The translations under genes were made by a program, and so were the position numbers. Shown here piece by piece: positions 8,460-16,649 of a stretch of 64,000 nucleotides of DNA; within the stretch, counting starts at the first letter, position 1; each line of letters begins with the position of its first letter. The notes below the pieces were generated by a model. The model had not been told where the DNA came from and ran no database searches. It was given only the letters and a program-made list of their open reading frames with translations. The DNA comes from Betaproteobacteria bacterium (GTDB lineage Bacteria > Pseudomonadota > Gammaproteobacteria > Burkholderiales > Casimicrobiaceae): contig READ01000011.1 in the NCBI GenBank assembly GCA_004293675.1, positions 124,001-188,000 on the forward strand. Direction: 5' to 3'.

Positions 8460-9334
8460 CGCGCAGCGTCCGCTTTGGCTTTCGACACATCGCCGTTGCT
8501 GCGACTGCCTTTGGTCTTTGTCGACGCGCGCCCACCGAATGGCCAGCGCAGATTTCTACCGAATCCCTCGGCAACGAGCGCATACCCGTAGAGCACCAAC
8601 GTCCACATTACAAACGCGCTCACCATCAACACCGGTACGGCAATAAACGCGCCATAGAGCGATTTGAGCTGCTGCAAGGTGGCGAAATAGTGGGTGATGA
8701 CGTAGCGTGCAATTTCCAGAAGCGCAGTGATCAACAGCGCCGCCGCAATCGGCGGTCGCCATGACGCCACGTGGGTGGGAATCCATTTGTAAATCAAGGT
8801 GAGTGCGGCGATCAATGGAATGCCCACCTCAATGGGATTGAATGCAATGTCAATTCCACCGCGAAACGTTGGGATCAAGTTCATCAAGAATTTCTCGATA
8901 AAACGAATAATCCAAAACAGCGTTCCAACGACCACAGGGACGATGACTAGCATCACAATCGCACCGCTAGCGAACCCGTACCAACGGCGGCGCGCGCCCA
9001 TCCAGATTCGATCCACGGCCGCGTTGAGTGCCAGCGCTTTGAGCACCAAATCGGCAACCACGATGGCCACACCGGCAATGCCGAGTCCGCGTGCATTGGC
9101 GCGCAATTTTTCGATCACCGACACGGCTTGTTTGGCCGCATCAGGAATCAAATTGGAAAACAAAAAATCGCGAAACGCGGCATCCGCAGTACGAATCAAC
9201 GTGCTCTGTTGTGAAAACCAAAACAGAACGCCCAGCGTAGGCAGCAGCATCAGTAACGATAAAAACGCCAAGTAACCCGCGTAGACCATGCCGTCGCCTT
9301 TGAAGAAGCGACGGATTGCGCGCCAAAGGGTCAT
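8456..9334 (-). CDS. YihY/BrkB-type inner-membrane protein
   Basis: About 292 residues with six hydrophobic segments and the family's pattern: FFKGDGMVYAGYLAFLSLLM at the start, a middle AVDRIWMGARRRWYGFASGA block, and a final WRPPIAAALLITALLEIARY...LYGAFIAVPVLMVSAFVMWTLVLYGY. The family was once called ribonuclease BN but is a membrane protein of uncertain function. ATG 9332-9334 (MTLWRAIRRFFKGDG) is the family-like start; a longer frame reaches 9433. The polar C-terminus is rich in Lys and Arg. It is first in the operon with tupBCA, an unusual partnership with no obvious functional link. Confidence 0.85.
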   Translation of the reverse strand: MTLWRAIRRFFKGDGMVYAGYLAFLSLLMLLPTLGVLFWFSQQSTLIRTADAAFRDFLFSNLIPDAAKQAVSVIEKLRANARGLGIAGVAIVVADLVLKALALNAAVDRIWMGARRRWYGFASGAIVMLVIVPVVVGTLFWIIRFIEKFLMNLIPTFRGGIDIAFNPIEVGIPLIAALTLIYKWIPTHVASWRPPIAAALLITALLEIARYVITHYFATLQQLKSLYGAFIAVPVLMVSAFVMWTLVLYGYALVAEGFGRNLRWPFGGRASTKTKGSRSNGDVSKAKADAAR

Positions 9335-9466
9335 GGCGCTAGGCGTGAAAGTGGCCGCGAAAAGTCTGCGTCGCGAGCGAGCGTCAGCCGAGGCGTGAGG
9401 CGACGACGCGTGGCGAGCCCACGCGAGGCGCATCGCAACGAAGGATCACGCTCGCGCAGCAGCTGA

Positions 9467-10219
9467 CTAAACATGCTCTCCGCCATTGACATGGATCTCT
9501 GCGCCGTTCACGTACGAGCTCTGCGAGGTGCACAAAAAGTAAATCACCTGCGCCACCTCAGAGGGCTTGCCGAGTCGCTTCATCGGTATTTCGTTTTCCA
9601 CAATTTGATCGGTGCCAGGCGACAAAATGGAGGTGTCAATTTCACCGGGTGCAATAGCGTTGCAGCGCACGCCGTAGGGCGCGAAATCGTGCGCCATTTC
9701 TCGGGTGAGCGCCGCGAGCGCTGCTTTAGACGTGGCGTAGGCAACGCCCGCAAACGGATGCACTTTGCCGCCCGCAATCGATGTGACGTTGACCACACTG
9801 CCCTGCGCGGCTTTCAATTCATCGAACAATCCACGCGCCAAAAGCGCCGTGGAAAACAAATTCACGTTGAAGACGTTTTGCCACGTTGCGATACCCGTAT
9901 CGAGCGAACCCATCCGTTTGCCACCGGCGAGCTTGGGGGAAATCGCGGCGTTGTTGACGAGCGCGGCGAGCTTGCCGTCGCTCTCGGGCTCGGCGAGTTT
10001 GGTTTTTACGCGGGCGATCACGTCATCAAAGTGGCTCATTTCATTAAGATCGAGCTGGATGTGATCCTTTTCGCCCTGCGGCCACGGGCAAATCTTGTCA
10101 AACGGTTGCCGAGACACGGTGATCACACGCCATTCAGCCGCGTGGAAGTGTTTCACCGTTGCATGCCCAATCCCGCGCGACGCGCCGGTGAGAAGTAGCG
10201 TTTTTTTAATGATTGCCAT
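9467..10219 (-). CDS. Short-chain dehydrogenase/reductase
   Basis: Classical SDR of 250 residues. The Rossmann NAD(P) motif is TGASRGIGHA near residue 12, NNAAIS follows (NNAG variant), then the catalytic Ser in VTSIAGG and the YATSK motif giving Tyr and Lys. The C-terminal IHVNGGEHV is typical of the FabG-like subgroup. The substrate is not deducible. The gene stands alone, with 130 bases between it and the YihY gene. Confidence 0.9.
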   Translation of the reverse strand: MAIIKKTLLLTGASRGIGHATVKHFHAAEWRVITVSRQPFDKICPWPQGEKDHIQLDLNEMSHFDDVIARVKTKLAEPESDGKLAALVNNAAISPKLAGGKRMGSLDTGIATWQNVFNVNLFSTALLARGLFDELKAAQGSVVNVTSIAGGKVHPFAGVAYATSKAALAALTREMAHDFAPYGVRCNAIAPGEIDTSILSPGTDQIVENEIPMKRLGKPSEVAQVIYFLCTSQSSYVNGAEIHVNGGEHV

Positions 10220-10582
10220 GACGCAATTGTAGGTGGCGGCGTGTGGCGAATTGGCGACGGGCCGCGCTCATTCGGCGGCAGATTTCTCGAATCACCGCAT
10301 TCATTCAACCCAGTGCGAACTCAATCCTAGCTATTTCTACAAATGCCATATAAATAATGGTGTGCATGCTATTTTGGTGTTTTATCGAAAGTACCTAAAT
10401 ATTCCGTTTAGGCCATGATCCATGTGGCATAGAAATAAAAAGCCACAATTTAGAACAGTTACTCCATCACGCCGTCAACCCAAATGATTCAGGGCACGTT
10501 TTCGCAGCAACGCAGTCATAGACTGTGTCACACCTCACCGCATCTGGATGAGCGTGACTGCAATCATCGTAAGGAGAGATTT
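10220..10582 (+). other. AT-rich intergenic region upstream of the glycine-zipper gene
   Basis: Divergent spacer of 363 bases. I see no convincing gene. It holds a short inverted repeat CCTAAATA...TTTAGG near 10390-10410 and GTGGC...GCCAC near 10422-10446, plus a strong ribosome-binding site AAGGAGA at 10571-10577. Promoters for the SDR and zipper genes must lie here, but no -35/-10 pair stands out. Confidence 0.5.
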
Positions 10583-11191
10583 GTGAAACGTGTCCTTGCT
10601 ACCCTGTTCGCCTTGACCGCTGTCGGCAGCGCCTTTGCGCAAAGCTTTTCTGACACCGCGCAGGTAATCTCAGCGCAACCGATTTATGAACGCGTCACCG
10701 TGCCACGCCAAGAGTGCGTAAACGAAACGATCACTAGCGATCGCCGTGTCGCCTCGCCCGGCTACGTCGATGCACAATACGCCGCGCCTCAGCCCAGCGG
10801 TGAGCGCACTGTAGGTGCCGGAACCGTACTGGGCGCCATCATTGGTGGCGTGGTCGGACACCAATTCGGCAACTCGAGCCGTGGTCGCGATCATGGCACG
10901 GCCGCGGGTGTTGTGCTCGGTGGCATCGTCGGAAATTCAATTGAAAACAGCGCGCCCAGTGGTGCTCAGTTTGCCGCAGCGCCATCGCGGGTTGACTACA
11001 TCCCTGAGACGCGCAATGTGCAGCGCTGCCAAACGGTCTACGACAACCGCGAAGAAGTCCGCGGCTACAACGTGACGTATCGCTACCAAGGTCGCGATTA
11101 CTCAGCACGGATGGCCTACGATCCGGGCCCAACGATGAACGTGCGTGTCAATTTAGCACCCGAAGTTCGTGGGCCTGCGCCACGCTACTAA
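10583..11191 (+). CDS. Glycine-zipper 2TM domain envelope protein
   Basis: Starts at GTG 10583, eight bases after AAGGAGA, giving the signal peptide MKRVLATLFALTAVGSAFAQ; the upstream part of the longer frame is not protein-like. The middle holds the glycine zipper VLGAIIGGVVGHQFGNSSRG...GTAAGVVLGGIVGN, the SlyB/RcnB-neighbour type that inserts in the outer or inner membrane. It is followed by a C-terminal domain with paired cysteines (ECVNET, QRCQTVYDNREEVRGYNVTYRY) common in betaproteobacterial 2TM proteins. It is probably an envelope-integrity lipoprotein-like factor. It is the last chromosomal gene before the element. Confidence 0.85.
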   Translation: MKRVLATLFALTAVGSAFAQSFSDTAQVISAQPIYERVTVPRQECVNETITSDRRVASPGYVDAQYAAPQPSGERTVGAGTVLGAIIGGVVGHQFGNSSRGRDHGTAAGVVLGGIVGNSIENSAPSGAQFAAAPSRVDYIPETRNVQRCQTVYDNREEVRGYNVTYRYQGRDYSARMAYDPGPTMNVRVNLAPEVRGPAPRY

Positions 11192-11405
11192 CCCAAACCA
11201 CGGAAACCCTTCGAAAGGCGCTTCCTAGCGAATAAAAACGATAACGTCGAAGCTCAAGCGGATGCACCTCCTCGCTCCCTCCCCCAAGAGCGCAATGCAG
11301 CCTTACATCGGGTTCAACGCCTACGTCCCCAGGCGCGACCTGAATGACTAACGACGACATCATGACCGTTGGCTGAGCTGCCCCCGCTCCAGCCAACACC
11401 TTACG

Positions 11406-11442
11406 AACGGCTGCCGTGCTATTTGCATCGCAGCCGTTTTTG
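11406..11442 (+). terminator. Rho-independent terminator
   Basis: AACGGCTGC at 11406-11414 pairs with GCAGCCGTT at 11430-11438 and is followed by a short U-rich tail. It is oriented to end transcription coming from the glycine-zipper gene. Confidence 0.75.
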
Positions 11443-11571
11443 TTTGAGCCGCGCTCACAGCGCCTTAGAATTGGATATTGTTTAACGCAACTCATGGAGC
11501 ACACAATGATTCGTCGTCATGGTGCTCCTAGGTGAAAAAGTAGCAAAAAAGAGGGGTTAACGTTGTAGATG

Positions 11572-11605
11572 CTTTCCGTACGGGTTCTATGTAACCAACG
11601 GAAAG
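11572..11605 (+). promoter_or_regulatory. parA leader hairpin covering its ribosome-binding site
   Basis: CTTTCCGT (11572-11579) is the exact complement of ACGGAAAG (11598-11605), which contains the Shine-Dalgarno of parA (ATG 11616). Pairing would hide the site, so translation of parA is probably regulated or coupled to the upstream 9-codon ORF. Confidence 0.55.
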
Positions 11606-11615
11606 GCACGACTTT

Positions 11616-12527
11616 ATGATCCCGATCGGGGTAATTTCCACCAAGGGTGGTGTCGGAAAAACAACACTGACAGCAAATATGGGCGGTCTTTTGGCCGACA
11701 TGGGCTTTCGAGTCTTGTTGATCGACTGCGACATACAACCTTCGCTCAGTAAGCATTTTTCACTGCGCTATCGCGCAAAAGATGGGCTTACTCGATTCGT
11801 CACAGAACATGCCATTAGCTCCGAAACCATATCGTCTACGGCGATAGAGGGGCTTGATATTGTTCTCTCGGACTCTCCGGGCGGGCAGCTGGCTCAGTGG
11901 CTACAAAACCGCGCGGACGCGCTGTTTCGGCTTAAAACTGGGTTGAAACATCCTTATCTTGATGAGCACTACGACTTCGTGCTCATGGACACCCAAGGCG
12001 CACGGGGGCCCGTACACAGCCTACAGAACGCGGTCATTCTCGGCGCAAAGTTGCTGGTCTCCCCCGTTCGCCCGGCTGTCAGCAGCGCTCGGGAATTTCT
12101 GAGCGGTATGCTCGAAAAACTCGACGAGCTGCGAGCCCTGAGCGAGCACATGATGCTCACCCTGCCCACGGTGCAGACGCTGATTTACGACATGGAGCGC
12201 ACTAACGATGCGCGCTCGATGGCGGAAGAGATTCGTGGTCAGTTCATTAAAACAGGCGCGCAAGTCTCCGTGCTGGAGACGATCATCCCGCACTCCGTGG
12301 CCTATAACGAGGCTGCGACGCGCTCCATTCCGGTACACCGGCATGAAATCGTACGTCGAGGCTCGACGCCGAGCGCGTACGAGGCGATGCACTCATTGGT
12401 CTGGGAGTTTCTCCCCGCGACGCAAGGGGTTCGGGCTGGCACTGGCGAGCGCCCGACCGAATCAGGCGAACCCACAGACTCATCGTCCGAGGCATCGACA
12501 CAGAAGACGAGTGAGGCAAGCGCATGA
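11616..12527 (+). CDS. parA: ParA/Soj-type partition ATPase of the ICE
   Basis: Deviant Walker A ATPase: KGGVGKTT at residues 10-17, LLIDCDIQPSLSKHF as the A' motif, VLMDTQGARG as Walker B. The C-terminal 35 residues are Ser/Thr/Glu-rich and probably disordered. It is the first gene of the plus-strand maintenance operon and overlaps parB by four bases (ATGA). ParA homologues at one end of PFGI-1/ICEclc-type elements stabilise the excised circular form, and in some pathogenicity islands loss of soj causes loss of the element. Confidence 0.92.
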   Translation: MIPIGVISTKGGVGKTTLTANMGGLLADMGFRVLLIDCDIQPSLSKHFSLRYRAKDGLTRFVTEHAISSETISSTAIEGLDIVLSDSPGGQLAQWLQNRADALFRLKTGLKHPYLDEHYDFVLMDTQGARGPVHSLQNAVILGAKLLVSPVRPAVSSAREFLSGMLEKLDELRALSEHMMLTLPTVQTLIYDMERTNDARSMAEEIRGQFIKTGAQVSVLETIIPHSVAYNEAATRSIPVHRHEIVRRGSTPSAYEAMHSLVWEFLPATQGVRAGTGERPTESGEPTDSSSEASTQKTSEASA

Positions 12528-14383
12528 ACAATCCTAAGTTCAAAGCGCTGCCCGTGACACAGCCCCCTGCACCCCCACCTAAGTCACGGCTCGCGTCGCC
12601 ATTTTCTAAGCCCGACATGAGTGACGCCCAGCTCGTCTCTCCCGCAGAGGCGCAGGCGCGCCTTAAACGCATGGAACGGCAGGCGCTTGCGGCGAGCGCA
12701 CTTGCCGTGCCCAATCCGAACGCGGGTCATCAGGCGATCAGCAGCGATGACACCGATCAGTCGAGCTTCTTGGTGCCGATCGATAACGTGCGCGAATACG
12801 AACACAACCCGCGCCGTCGCTCGAGCGAGGCGATTGCCGATCTCAAAGCATCGATCGCCGCAAAAGGTATTCAACAGGTCATCACCGTGACCAAACGTCC
12901 CGGTGAGTCGTTCTACATCCCGCATTCAGGCGGCAACTCACGCCTTCGTTGCGCAAAGGAGCTGTACAGCGAGCGAAGCGACGCCAACGACTACAAACGC
13001 TTCGCGATGCTACGCGTCATTTATCGCGCGTACACCTCTGAGAGCGACATCTACGCTGCGCACATCGCCGAGAACGAAGTTCGCGCGGACATTCCCTTTT
13101 GGGACAAGGCGCGCGCCGCGATGGAGTTGAAACGATTGATTGAGCAGGAGCTGGGGCGCTCCTTGTCCGCGCGTGAACTTGAACAAACTTTTAGCGATAA
13201 AGGTATTCCTGGCGCTCGCGCTTCTCTGAACTACTTTTCTTTCGCTCACAACCGCCTCGCTGCGCTAGGCGAGGCGGGCTACTTCATCTCACGGACGCAA
13301 GTTCGCGAACACATCCAACGCGCGTTTGGCGGCTGGGACGACCTCGCAAAACGCGCCGATCGCGAGACCGAATATCGAGATCTACTAGAGGCAGAGCTCG
13401 CCGCCATCGGCACCCGTGCCATGATGAGCAATGCGCTTGAGACGGCGACACTGATTGGCGACGTTGAAGTGGTGTTAGCCGACTTCTACGGTATCGATCA
13501 GCCGCAACTTCAACGCATGCTGTCACTCTGCGATAGCTTCAAAGACCTCAGCTTCGAGCAGCTGATCGTTCAGAGCGCAGTCATACCGCGAGCGCCGCGC
13601 GAGCCACGCTACGCACCGCATATCCCTGGCATTGATGCCGAGCGTCGCAGTGCCATTATTGGTCAACCCCCTGAGCGCGCTACCGCGTCTGGCCAGCGTG
13701 CGCTGCTTCCACCAATGGCAGTCGCCCCAGCGGAGACCGCGCCACAGGTGGTGTCGCCGCGCGACATCCTAGCCCATGAAGGTGAACACAGCGACGCTTC
13801 TCCTTCCCACCAGGAACTGGCGGGTATCGAGGCCGAGGAAATAGTCGAGCACATCCGTGATCTCGCTCGCAGTGTTCTTCAACACGTCGCACTGGAGGAG
13901 TATCTACTGGACGCTCCGCACATGCCCCTCGGGTTCATCGTGGACGCCCCGGTGAATGGTCTGGTGCCCATCTCGATGCCTTCGAGTGCGGAGGCACGTC
14001 GGCTCATCTCGGATCAGCGCTATGTGTTTTGGATCATCAGCATGCTCTGCGCGCAACACCCCGAGCACGGGCAGGTAGCACTTTTACCACCCTGCACGTG
14101 GAAGGCGCACATCACCGGTGAGGCAAACACCGATCCCGAGAACGACGATATTTCGTACTGCCAGCAATATCTCTTTAGCGAAATGGGCGGCGAGCCCTCG
14201 CTCTACGAGCTCTACCGATTCACACTCGACGTGAATCCAACTCGCACGTGGGTGCGTGATTTGCTCACACTGCAAGCGCTCGTCGGGGCGGTCGTAGATC
14301 GACAACCCAGCCGCTTTGCGCAGCTCACGGGCGGCATGATGCAGCCCGTCATCGAGCTCGCATCGGACTCGGAGGGTGTATGA
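12524..14383 (+). CDS. parB: Large ParB-family protein (PFGI-1 ICE class)
   Basis: 619 residues, much longer than chromosomal ParB. The ParB/Srx-like N-terminal domain spans about residues 85-230 (VPIDNVREYEHNPRR, SGGNSRLRCAKEL, AENEVRADIPFWDKARA). An HTH region follows (LSARELEQTFSDKGIPGARASLNYF), and then a long C-terminal region of about 300 residues special to the ICE family. It should bind a centromere-like site; the palindrome at 22081-22097 is a candidate. It overlaps parA and the DUF2857 gene by four bases each. Confidence 0.88.
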   Translation: MNNPKFKALPVTQPPAPPPKSRLASPFSKPDMSDAQLVSPAEAQARLKRMERQALAASALAVPNPNAGHQAISSDDTDQSSFLVPIDNVREYEHNPRRRSSEAIADLKASIAAKGIQQVITVTKRPGESFYIPHSGGNSRLRCAKELYSERSDANDYKRFAMLRVIYRAYTSESDIYAAHIAENEVRADIPFWDKARAAMELKRLIEQELGRSLSARELEQTFSDKGIPGARASLNYFSFAHNRLAALGEAGYFISRTQVREHIQRAFGGWDDLAKRADRETEYRDLLEAELAAIGTRAMMSNALETATLIGDVEVVLADFYGIDQPQLQRMLSLCDSFKDLSFEQLIVQSAVIPRAPREPRYAPHIPGIDAERRSAIIGQPPERATASGQRALLPPMAVAPAETAPQVVSPRDILAHEGEHSDASPSHQELAGIEAEEIVEHIRDLARSVLQHVALEEYLLDAPHMPLGFIVDAPVNGLVPISMPSSAEARRLISDQRYVFWIISMLCAQHPEHGQVALLPPCTWKAHITGEANTDPENDDISYCQQYLFSEMGGEPSLYELYRFTLDVNPTRTWVRDLLTLQALVGAVVDRQPSRFAQLTGGMMQPVIELASDSEGV

Positions 14384-14973
14384 GCACAACCGCCGAACGA
14401 TCCCTCGAATCGCGGTTGATTCCCATCATGGACGATGCGCTGCGCATGGCCATTCTGGTTCACCTCGTCGTCCTCGCCGAGGAAGGTGGAGCACAGCTCA
14501 TTGATGCCGGTCTTTCAGAAAAAGACGTACTCAATGTGCGCTCACTCACCGGCTCCAGTCTCGTTCGTTTGGCCGAGGCGAGCCGTAAGTTCATCCGCAT
14601 TCACATCGACGCACCGGGCGTGCTCCGCGCCCTCGGTGCGCTCATCAAAAGTAACGCTGATACCGAGAAACTCATTGAGTTGATTCAAGGCTCAGCCCCA
14701 CCCACGCTCCTTCGTGAGCTTTTTCCAACACTCAACATGAAATCCGTCTCCGAATACCAATCCGCTCTTGTAGGTGCTCAATCTATGGATCAACCACGCG
14801 CCGGTCGCCCCTCGATGCCCCCCATTCGCGAACGCGACCAAATCACCGCGCGCTGGGAAGCGCTCAAAAAGACCGAGCCGGTCGATGTTGATCGCTGGAT
14901 CAAACTCAGAAACGACTACTACCCGCAGCACACGTACGGCACGCTCTACGCCGTCGTCAACGAGCTGTTGTAG
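14380..14973 (+). CDS. DUF2857-type ICE protein
   Basis: 197 residues, mostly helical and soluble, coupled to parB by an ATGA overlap. In the PFGI-1/ICEclc family a DUF2857 protein follows ParB, and the C-terminal pattern WEALKKTEPVDVDRWIKLRNDYYP fits my memory of that family. DUF2857 members are often compared with the transcriptional activator FlhC-like fold; that is not provable here. Probably regulatory or DNA-binding. Confidence 0.65.
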   Translation: MSTTAERSLESRLIPIMDDALRMAILVHLVVLAEEGGAQLIDAGLSEKDVLNVRSLTGSSLVRLAEASRKFIRIHIDAPGVLRALGALIKSNADTEKLIELIQGSAPPTLLRELFPTLNMKSVSEYQSALVGAQSMDQPRAGRPSMPPIRERDQITARWEALKKTEPVDVDRWIKLRNDYYPQHTYGTLYAVVNELL

Positions 14974-15022
14974 GGCGCACCCCTCCTCCTTCCCTCATCC
15001 TTTAATTCAAGGCCAGACCATC

Positions 15023-15523
15023 ATGGGTAAACATTCGCAAAAGCGTATCGCCGCAAGCATGAACAAAAGTGCTGGTGAGACGATATCTGCCGACGCTGCA
15101 ACTGGCGGTGCCGCGCCAAGACAGTACGCACCTAGCTTCGAACACAGTGCGACGATGCTCTCGCCCGGTATGGTGCTTGATCTGTTTGACGAGCCCATCA
15201 TGTTTCGGCGCATCTACGTCGATCTGACCGGGAGTGTCACGGCGGCGCTCTGGCTCTCCCACCTACTCAGCTGTGACGAGTCACTGAAGTACGTTGACGC
15301 CGCGCGTCGATGGTTTGAGATAGCGCTTGACCAAATATCTGAGACGACCGGCCTGACTCGGTTCGAGCAAGAAGGCGCTCGAAAGCGACTGCGCGACTTG
15401 TCAATCATCAATGAACGTCGTGTGGGCATGCCAGCGAAATTGCAGTTCGCAATCAATCACGACGAACTAGCAAAAAAGCTTAAGTCGTTGTCCGACAAAC
15501 GCTGGGACGGGCTTTTGCCTTAA
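15023..15523 (+). CDS. Winged-helix, Rep-like short protein
   Basis: 166 residues from ATG 15023 (MGKHSQKRIAASMNK). A longer frame starts at 14774 but would overlap the DUF2857 gene. The core SVTAALWLSHLLSCDESLKYVDAARRWFEIALDQISETTGLTRFEQEGARKRL resembles the repeated unit of the 525-residue protein at 16650-18227 (ALFIARVLTW...AADTGLSPWEQRTARKRL), including the final GMPA(K/R)L strand. It therefore looks like a one-domain paralogue of the STY4528-type replication protein. Its stop lies 113 bases from the first opposite-strand cassette. Confidence 0.65.
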   Translation: MGKHSQKRIAASMNKSAGETISADAATGGAAPRQYAPSFEHSATMLSPGMVLDLFDEPIMFRRIYVDLTGSVTAALWLSHLLSCDESLKYVDAARRWFEIALDQISETTGLTRFEQEGARKRLRDLSIINERRVGMPAKLQFAINHDELAKKLKSLSDKRWDGLLP

Positions 15524-15636
15524 CTCGACATAAGCCTTAACGCATGTACGAAGCCCATTCAATGAGAACCAAATGCGATGCAGTGGCATCGCATTTGGTT
15601 CGTTATTCTCAGCAGTCAATGACTGCTGGGGTGGTA

Positions 15637-15822
15637 TTACGTGCGGGAAATTGTTTCGACTGCCACGATGAACATGGCCATGTTCAGGAAGGCGCTGGGC
15701 ACGAAAAAGACGGCAAACGCGACCCAGTAGGGATCAGTTCGAGCACGCATTACGCGCTCAAACCACGGTTCAATATATGTTACAGGCGCGTTTTTGCGCG
15801 CATTACGTTTACTACGTTTCAT
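15637..15822 (-). CDS. Tandem cassette 1: 61-residue single-pass membrane protein
   Basis: First (most divergent) of three paralogues in 336-bp tandem units. A basic N-terminus, then EPWFERVMRARTDPYWVAFA and a hydrophobic stretch FAVFFVPSAFLNMAMFIVAV. It lacks the CELC pair found in copies 2 and 3. An AGGAGA ribosome-binding site sits eight bases before the ATG, and an unusual C-run separates the two. Unknown function. The opposite orientation to the surrounding ICE operon is notable. Confidence 0.72.
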   Translation of the reverse strand: MKRSKRNARKNAPVTYIEPWFERVMRARTDPYWVAFAVFFVPSAFLNMAMFIVAVETISRT

Positions 15823-15972
15823 GGGGGGAGTCTCCTAAAGTTAGGGTTTGTTGGGAAAGTTGCATTGACACGGGTCGGCTATCCGGCAAGACAGGCCGAT
15901 CCGTCAATCACGCAACTATACAAACTAGGGGGACTCCTCCCGCCCCATTGTGGGGCGTTGAGGCGGGAAGAA

Positions 15973-16158
15973 TCAGGCGCGCTGGATCGCGTCGAGCAGC
16001 ACGATGACACCCGCGCTGTTCAAGAAAGCGCACGGTACAAGGAAGATGGCATAAGCGACCCACACCGGGTCACGACGTGCATCCATCACACGCGAAAACC
16101 AAGGTTTGGGCGCGCTGTCAGCACCGTTTTTACAAAGTTCGCAAATGCGACGTTTCAT
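15973..16158 (-). CDS. Tandem cassette 2: 61-residue single-pass membrane protein
   Basis: Begins MKRRICELCKNGADSAPKPW; a Cys-x-x-Cys pair lies at positions 6 and 9. The conserved WFSRVMDARRDPVWVAYAIF leads into one membrane span ending near VLLDAIQRA. It is close to copy 3 and more distant from copy 1. Amino acid conservation in this frame, not in the opposite one, argues it is the coding strand. Function unknown; a small membrane regulator or toxin-like peptide are both possible. Confidence 0.75.
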   Translation of the reverse strand: MKRRICELCKNGADSAPKPWFSRVMDARRDPVWVAYAIFLVPCAFLNSAGVIVLLDAIQRA

Positions 16159-16308
16159 GGGGGGAGTTCCTTAAAGGTTGGGTTTGATGACATAGTTGTA
16201 TCGACGCGTGGCGGGGTTTCTTGGTCGGAAACCGCCTCGTCGACCGAACAACTATACAAGCTCAGGGGACTCCTCCCGCCCCACTGTGGGGCGTTGAGAC
16301 AGGGGCGC

Positions 16309-16494
16309 TTAGGCGCGCTGAATCGCGTCAATCAGCACGATGGCACCCGCGCTGTTCAAAACAGCGCAGGGTACAAGGAAGATGGCATAAGCGACCCACA
16401 CTGGGTCACGACGTGCATCCATCACGCGCTCAAACCATGGTTTGGGCGTACTTTCAGCACAGTTTTTACAAAGTTCGCAAATGCGACGTTTCAT
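16309..16494 (-). CDS. Tandem cassette 3: 61-residue single-pass membrane protein
   Basis: Begins MKRRICELCKNCAESTPKPW and differs from copy 2 at about ten positions, mostly conservative (FLNSAGVIVLL against VLNSAGAIVLI). It is the promoter-proximal copy: its leader (16495-16644) also forms the spacer in front of the divergently transcribed Rep-like gene at 16650, so the two start regions share about 155 bases. Confidence 0.75.
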   Translation of the reverse strand: MKRRICELCKNCAESTPKPWFERVMDARRDPVWVAYAIFLVPCAVLNSAGAIVLIDAIQRA

Positions 16495-16649
16495 GGGGGG
16501 AGTCTCCTAAAAAGAGGATGTGTTGAACAAGTTGCATCGAAGCGTGGCGGGAAATCTTGGTCGATGTCCGTCACGTCGATCCTGCAACTATACAAACTCG
16601 GGGGACTCCTCCCGCCCTTCGCAGGGCTGGCCGGGAAGCGTGCGTTTCG

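Larger units (their letters stand above)
11192..11615 (+). other. Chromosome/ICE junction region
   Basis: A 424-base stretch without a supported gene. It holds an inverted repeat GTTGGCT/AGCCAAC (11368-11397), the terminator at 11406-11442, a 9-codon ORF MIRRHGAPR (11506-11535) behind GGAGCACACA, and the parA leader hairpin. The left attachment site should be here, but the other end of the element is outside the window, so the direct repeat cannot be recognised. No tRNA gene was seen on either strand. Confidence 0.4.
15637..16644 (-). repeat. Three head-to-tail 336-bp cassettes (gene plus leader)
   Basis: Start codons fall at 15822, 16158 and 16494, exactly 336 bases apart. Each unit has the 61-codon gene followed upstream by a 150-base leader. 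The leader holds a hairpin near its outer end (CGCCCC/GGGGCG in units 1 and 2), then GGAGGAGTCCCC, an AGTTGC/GCAACT-type inverted repeat flanking a variable core, and GGAGACTCCCCCC before the ATG. The outer GGGAGGAGTC can pair with the GACTCCCC beside the start codon, so the leader may close on itself. Confidence 0.85.

Noticed and set aside
9473-10198. 241-residue ORF opposite the SDR gene
   Set aside because: The SDR on the minus strand has complete cofactor and catalytic motifs.
11192-11615. tRNA gene as ICE integration target
   Set aside because: No cloverleaf with a T-loop GTTCRANNC could be found on either strand, so the insertion target was not assigned.
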